DNA of 64,000 nt from Brotaphodocola faecis (GTDB lineage Bacteria > Bacillota > Clostridia > Lachnospirales > Lachnospiraceae), in the NCBI RefSeq assembly GCF_040096075.1, contig NZ_JBBMFJ010000020.1:7542-71541 (forward strand), read 5' to 3'. Numbering within the stretch: the first letter of the stretch is position 1; every line of letters begins with the position of its first letter. This document shows, one piece after another, positions 60,157 to 64,000 of this stretch. The notes under the pieces are model-generated. The model was not told where the DNA came from. It saw only the letters and a list, made by a program, of their open reading frames with translations, and did no database searches. A program made the translations under genes and the position numbers.

Positions 60157-61096
60157 TCTCCAGAATCCGCTCGGACAGCCAGAATGCCGCCAGATATAAG
60201 CCCAGGCACAGCGTCATAAGTCCTCTTCCCATTCCGGTCCGGTACATCTGGTCAAAAAATCCCGGTGAAGTTCCTTCCACGTAAAAGACAATGAAAAACG
60301 GGATCATGTTCATGATCTTCTGTTCAAACTGCCGGGATGCTGTCAGCGTCATGATTTCTTCCTTCACCTGCATCTTATCCCGGATTACCTCTGCCGTATG
60401 CCGCATGATGCTTCCCAGATCTCCTCCGGTCCGTTTTCCAATACCCAGCACCTCCGCCAGATTCTGCACATCCTCCAGACCGCTCCGGCCCGCAAATTCC
60501 AGCAGCACCTGCTCCACATTCCGATTGGTCCGTATCTGCTGTACCATCCCGGAGAATTCCTGTACAATCAATCCATCCGGCCCATAAAGCAGCTTCAGTT
60601 CCTCCAGACTCACCGCCATGGCGTTTTCCATGGCGTACCCGGCGCTCAGTGATGCCGCCAGAATCACCATGGCTTCCTTAAACTGCTGCGCCAGAAGAAG
60701 CTTTCTCTTTTTTAACCGCTGCCTGCGCTCCCTCAGAAACAGAAATACGCCGCTCACCGGAAGCATCAGCGCAAACGCTGCCATACTCCGGTAAAACACA
60801 TAGGAAAACAGTCCGCTCACCGCCACGCTTTTTCCCAGAACCAACAGCAGTTCTTTGGCCGACAACCGATACCTGTCATAAGAAAGGATCCGGCCTGCCG
60901 GATTCCCAGGCCGATGCCTGGCTGCTTTTCCCTTCTTATATGGTGTAACCTGCTGCCCTGAGTTTCTCCCTGTGCCGGAGAGAACCAACCTGGATGAGAC
61001 TGCCGCAGACAGCCTCCTCTGGCTGTCCTTTCCTTCTGCCGGATTTATCCTGCTCCGGGCCTTTGCTTCCTGTTTCCGCTGCTCCGCCCTCATCCA
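60146..61096 (-). CDS. tadB: TadB-like inner membrane protein
   Basis: A type II secretion F-family platform protein, 316 aa from ATG 61096. Features are YDRYRLSAKELLL before the first helices, LAASLSAGYAMENAM and GKRTGGDLGSIM. The start follows GGGGGG by 6 nt but lies 161 nt inside the end of cpaF. No closer ATG or GTG start with a ribosome site precedes the conserved region, so a real long overlap is likely. The first ~55 residues look non-conserved and basic. Confidence 0.82.
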   Translation of the reverse strand, partial: WMRAEQRKQEAKARSRINPAEGKDSQRRLSAAVSSRLVLSGTGRNSGQQVTPYKKGKAARHRPGNPAGRILSYDRYRLSAKELLLVLGKSVAVSGLFSYVFYRSMAAFALMLPVSGVFLFLRERRQRLKKRKLLLAQQFKEAMVILAASLSAGYAMENAMAVSLEELKLLYGPDGLIVQEFSGMVQQIRTNRNVEQVLLEFAGRSGLEDVQNLAEVLGIGKRTGGDLGSIMRHTAEVIRDKMQVKEEIMTLTASRQFEQKIMNMIPFFIVFYVEGTSPGFFDQMYRTGMGRGLMTLCLGLYLAAFWLSERILEIEV

Positions 61097-62258
61097 CATC
61101 CCCCCTTTCTTCAAACCGGTACAGCGGATGTAACTGAATCGCTCCATCCTCATACCCCAGCACTTCCGTGATCTCCAGTACCCGCCTGCTCCGGTCCCGC
61201 AGCCGTCCCAGATGCACCAGAATGTCAATGGCAGAAGCAATCTGCCCCCGCACGGCAGCCAACGGAATGTCCGCTGCCATAAGCGCCATGGTTTCCAGAC
61301 GCGAAAGCATATCTCCGGCACTGTTTCCGTGACCGGTGGAAAGCCCGAAGTGCCCGGTATTCAATGCCTGCAGCATATCCAGACACTCTTTTCCACGTAC
61401 TTCTCCGACAATCAGATAATTCGGTCTCATACGAAGCGATGCCCGGATCAGGTCGCTGATCTCCACCGCACCTTCGCCCTCTGCATTGGCACCGCGGGTC
61501 TCCAGCCGCACCAGATTCGGCACCTGGGTGATCTGCAGTTCCGCGGAATCCTCAATCGTAATGACCCGCTCCGTCTCTGGAATATACGATGACAGGGCAT
61601 TTAAAAACGTGGTCTTGCCCGATCCGGTTCCTCCGCTGATGAAAATGTTGTAGCCGGATCTCACCAGCTTTCCCAGAAACTCTGCCGCTTCCCGCGTCAG
61701 GGATCCATACTGGATCAGACGTTCTATCGTGATGGGTTCCGGAAATTTCCGGATGGTCACCACCGGCCCGTCCAGAGCAATGGGCGGCAGCACAATGTGT
61801 ACACGGGATCCATCTTCCACCAGCCTTGCGTCCGCAATGGGCCTGCTCACATTGACCACGCGGTTAATCTTGCTGACGATCTGCTGAATCATGTCTTCCA
61901 GCTGCTCTACCCGCTCAAAGCTGTGATTCCAGCGCTCCAGCCGCCCGGATTTCTCTATGAAAATGTCATCCTTCCCATTCACCATAATCTCGGTAACCTC
62001 AGGATCATCCACCAGCTCCTGCAAAATATCCAGACGGCGAAAGCTGTCAAAGAGCCTGTTTTTCAGTTCAATCCGCTGCCCCAGTGGCAGATACTGCCGC
62101 CCCGCCTGGCCGGCAATCGCCTGATCAATGCAGTCGTACAGTTCCTCGTCTCCAATCTGGTCAAACCCGGAAAGTGTTTCCCGCACCTCCCCGCGAAGCT
62201 GCTCCAGCAAAGCCGGTACACACACAGCTCCGGCATTCCTTTGATTCGGTTCCATCAT
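60936..62258 (-). CDS. cpaF: Tad pilus secretion ATPase CpaF/TadA
   Basis: A hexameric ATPase that drives pilin assembly, 440 aa. Walker A GGTGSGKTT, the Asp box (ITIEDSAELQ), Walker B (LIVGEVRGKE) and His box (LSTGHGNSAGDMLSRLE) are present. The conserved part ends near residue 380; the last ~55 residues (GDVDEGGAAETGSKGPEQ onward) look unconserved and share DNA with the 5' end of tadB. Confidence 0.94.
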   Translation of the reverse strand: MMEPNQRNAGAVCVPALLEQLRGEVRETLSGFDQIGDEELYDCIDQAIAGQAGRQYLPLGQRIELKNRLFDSFRRLDILQELVDDPEVTEIMVNGKDDIFIEKSGRLERWNHSFERVEQLEDMIQQIVSKINRVVNVSRPIADARLVEDGSRVHIVLPPIALDGPVVTIRKFPEPITIERLIQYGSLTREAAEFLGKLVRSGYNIFISGGTGSGKTTFLNALSSYIPETERVITIEDSAELQITQVPNLVRLETRGANAEGEGAVEISDLIRASLRMRPNYLIVGEVRGKECLDMLQALNTGHFGLSTGHGNSAGDMLSRLETMALMAADIPLAAVRGQIASAIDILVHLGRLRDRSRRVLEITEVLGYEDGAIQLHPLYRFEERGDVDEGGAAETGSKGPEQDKSGRRKGQPEEAVCGSLIQVGSLRHREKLRAAGYTI

Positions 62259-62294
62259 CGTCTGTTCCCCCTTTCCGCATATGCACAGACTGAT

Positions 62295-63275
62295 CTAGCC
62301 CAGTTTCCTCACAAAATCCCCCAGATCACTCCACAAAAGCTGCTCCAGATAATTTTCCCGGGTCATGGAGAGCACCGGTTTGGGCAGCTGCAGAAATCTC
62401 AATTTTTCCCACAATACACTCCGCCCGGACCGTTTCAGATACTCCTTCCATTCCTCCAGCTTTGCGGTAGACACCACATCGTCTTTTACCGGCACATACA
62501 CCACATCGCAGATGCCAAGAAGCTCCTCTGCACCTCCGCAGAATATACCCACATCCAGAATCAGCTTCTCATATGCGCCATCGGACGCTATCTTCTGGAT
62601 CAGACCGGCAAATACTTCCTGGCGGATTCCGGTCTTGTCCTCCGCATAGGTAACCGGAGGAATATAATCCAGCCCGCCCCAGTTATAGGTTACGCTGCCC
62701 AACCGTACCGGGCTGTACTCCCGCTGGGTATAATAGTAAAGCAGATCAGAAAGACCTCCCGCATACACGGTTCCTGTCAGAGCCGAAAGGCCGGAAAATT
62801 CCTCCAGTGTGATGTAAAGTACCTTTTCCTCCCGGGCCAGTACCTGTCCAAGTGTAAAGGCAAAGCTGCTCTTTCCGCACCGTCCCACCGGTGAATAAAC
62901 TCCGATAACCTGACTCCGCCTTCCAGTCACAGTCATAAGTGTCGGAATCTCCTGCGGCTGATACCAGGACATGACCTCCCGCAAAAGGCTGTCCGATGCC
63001 TGGTATTTGTACACCACCGCTTCGCCTTCTTTGGCTACACCGGTCTCACTGAGCCGCACCGTCTGCACCGCCTGGATCCCCTCCAGTTCTTTCTCCGTTA
63101 CACCGTCCCCGATCAGCAGAAGATCAATCTGCTCCCGTTTCGAAAACTCCCTGAGTTTTTCCAGGCTGGTAAATGCCACCACCTTAAACGGTACCTGCTC
63201 ACGCTGGTTCGCAAACTCCGCAAACCGATCCGCGTACCGGGAGTCTACATCGTAGACTGCCATAATTTTTTTCAT
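62295..63275 (-). CDS. CpaE/TadZ-like localisation ATPase
   Basis: A 326-aa protein with a receiver-like N-terminal domain (~110 residues) and a MinD/ParA-type ATPase domain with deviant Walker A (VGRCGKSS). TadZ/CpaE proteins place the pilus machine at its site in the cell. It lies 36 nt upstream of cpaF. Hydrolysis is uncertain because of the altered motif (it keeps the P-loop Lys but lacks a clear Walker B DLG). Confidence 0.88.
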   Translation of the reverse strand: MKKIMAVYDVDSRYADRFAEFANQREQVPFKVVAFTSLEKLREFSKREQIDLLLIGDGVTEKELEGIQAVQTVRLSETGVAKEGEAVVYKYQASDSLLREVMSWYQPQEIPTLMTVTGRRSQVIGVYSPVGRCGKSSFAFTLGQVLAREEKVLYITLEEFSGLSALTGTVYAGGLSDLLYYYTQREYSPVRLGSVTYNWGGLDYIPPVTYAEDKTGIRQEVFAGLIQKIASDGAYEKLILDVGIFCGGAEELLGICDVVYVPVKDDVVSTAKLEEWKEYLKRSGRSVLWEKLRFLQLPKPVLSMTRENYLEQLLWSDLGDFVRKLG

Positions 63276-63356
63276 CCCATTCCCCCTTTCATCCTGATGC
63301 GGCTTCCTGTTTTCTGCTGCACCAGTCTTTTTGCCGGCAACTGGCCATCAAACCTG

Positions 63357-63845
63357 CTATAACACCTCCATCCATCGCAGCACGCCATAAGCAAAGACCC
63401 CCGCCGCCAGACATACCGCAAATGGAATATGATACGACACCTCTGTATGCTCCAGCAAATCATATGGCGGCAAACACCGGCCCTGCACCACTGTCCGGAC
63501 ATACCCCCGCAGATAACAAAACCGCTCTGCCACAAGGCCAGGCCGCCGGAACCTCCACAGACTCCACAGCGCTCCCACCAGAAATCCCAGCGCCACCGCA
63601 TAAAAACCGCCCCGGATTCCCAGATATCCGCCAATGACCGCCATCAGCTTGCCGTCCCCCGCTCCCATAGCCCGGAAACGAAACAGACACATACCAAACA
63701 GTAGAAATGGCAGCGCCCCGGTTAAAAATCCCATTCCTCGCGCCAGTACCCCCGCCAGCGCCAGCAGGATCAAGGCTTCATTGGGTACACGGCCCCATCT
63801 CAGGTCTGTCCACGCGCAAAAACAAAGACCTGCAGCCAGAAACAA
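63357..63845 (-). CDS. Prepilin peptidase (A24 family), second copy
   Basis: A ~162-aa membrane aspartic peptidase with catalytic Asp residues in AWTDLRWGRVPN and GAGDGK. It opens the Tad gene set. The start is unclear: a TTG at 63845 has a weak ribosome site, while AAGGTGAG upstream would fit a rare ATT at about 63866. It is distinct from the A24 enzyme at 54734. Confidence 0.87.
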   Translation of the reverse strand: MFLAAGLCFCAWTDLRWGRVPNEALILLALAGVLARGMGFLTGALPFLLFGMCLFRFRAMGAGDGKLMAVIGGYLGIRGGFYAVALGFLVGALWSLWRFRRPGLVAERFCYLRGYVRTVVQGRCLPPYDLLEHTEVSYHIPFAVCLAAGVFAYGVLRWMEVL

Positions 63846-63925
63846 ATACGCACTTTTCTCAGTAATGCAATCTCACCTTCTTTTCCATCTGCCATAACCG
63901 CGAATATCCGCTGTTATGTGTGCTC

Positions 63926-64000
63926 GTAACTGTTCAGTACCCTCACAGTTACGGGCAAAAATCCATTGAAAATTGCCTTCGGCAATGGGATTTTTGCCTG
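63926..64000 (+). mobile_element. MITE-like element, copy D, cut by window edge
   Basis: The first 75 bp match copy B: GTAACTGTTCAGTACCC..., then GGGCAAAAATCC and ATTGAAAATTGCC. The left flank is GTGTGCTC (63918-63925), which should recur directly after the element beyond the window. Confidence 0.9.

Noticed and set aside
61797..62894. A 365-codon plus-strand frame across cpaF and the TadZ-like gene
   Set aside because: It spans two real genes and the gap between them on the opposite strand, and its translation looks unlike any protein family.
63272..63634. A 120-codon minus-strand frame inside the second prepilin peptidase
   Set aside because: The overlapping frame carries both catalytic Asp motifs, so this one is a shadow.

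Overview
The window looks like a chromosomal segment of a spore-forming, Gram-positive anaerobe of the class Clostridia, most likely family Lachnospiraceae. Supporting signs are the sporulation genes yabP, yabQ, spoIIE and yyaC; Firmicutes-type gene order; AAGGAGG-type ribosome binding sites with frequent GTG starts; and families common in Lachnospiraceae (DUF5711, DUF5702, FHA/DUF6382, Flp1-type pilin). The genus cannot be named from the sequence alone. Most genes lie on the minus strand. I see no rRNA, CRISPR array, prophage or complete insertion sequence.

Layout. 1-4950: MscS channel (cut by the window edge), MoxR ATPase, metallopeptidase-like/VWA protein and leucine-rich-repeat protein, all one way. 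5071-5605: a four-tRNA operon (Tyr, Leu, Phe, Gly). 5750-7822: an active-looking GH13 amylase. 8136-15176: a run matching the Bacillus yabO-ftsH region: HU, rqcP, yabP, yabQ, divIC, a SpoIIE lacking its membrane domain, tilS, hpt, ftsH. 15260-17152: a GlgX-like protein with all catalytic residues replaced. 17204-25012: xth, a nucleotidyltransferase, lepB, a long prs, dnaI-like, dnaD and murC, with a dense DnaA-box cluster between dnaD and murC. 25196-28588 (+): a class A penicillin-binding protein and a small membrane protein. 28619-34490: queT with a structured leader, YitT protein, an M20 amidohydrolase/YfcC carrier/LysR group. 34933-45227: DNA glycosylase, aroK, flavin reductase, CBS-type pyrophosphatase, glucokinase, transketolase, DUF5711 protein, a LysM protein with a degenerate JAMM-like domain, and yyaC. 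45294-51859: coiled-coil and hypothetical proteins, mtnN, murG, HIT protein and rhomboid protease. 52012-52878: a truncated enolase-superfamily gene abutting an Rpn-nuclease remnant. 52946-63845: a Tad (type IVb pilus) locus with two prepilin peptidases.

The most notable structure outside the genes is a small non-coding mobile element of about 127-133 bp. It has GTAA... ends, three internal hairpins and perfect 8-bp target-site duplications. It occurs at 34576, 51066, 56462 and 63926, with a 27-bp internally deleted version at 11971 that also keeps its 8-bp duplication. Termini and duplication length fit a MITE mobilised by an IS66-type transposase.

The genes form several physiological groups: cell wall and division (murC, murG, PBP, divIC, ftsH, dnaD/dnaI), sporulation, glycogen/starch metabolism (GH13, GlgX-like, glucokinase, transketolase), nucleotide and tRNA metabolism (hpt, prs, tilS, queT), and surface pili.
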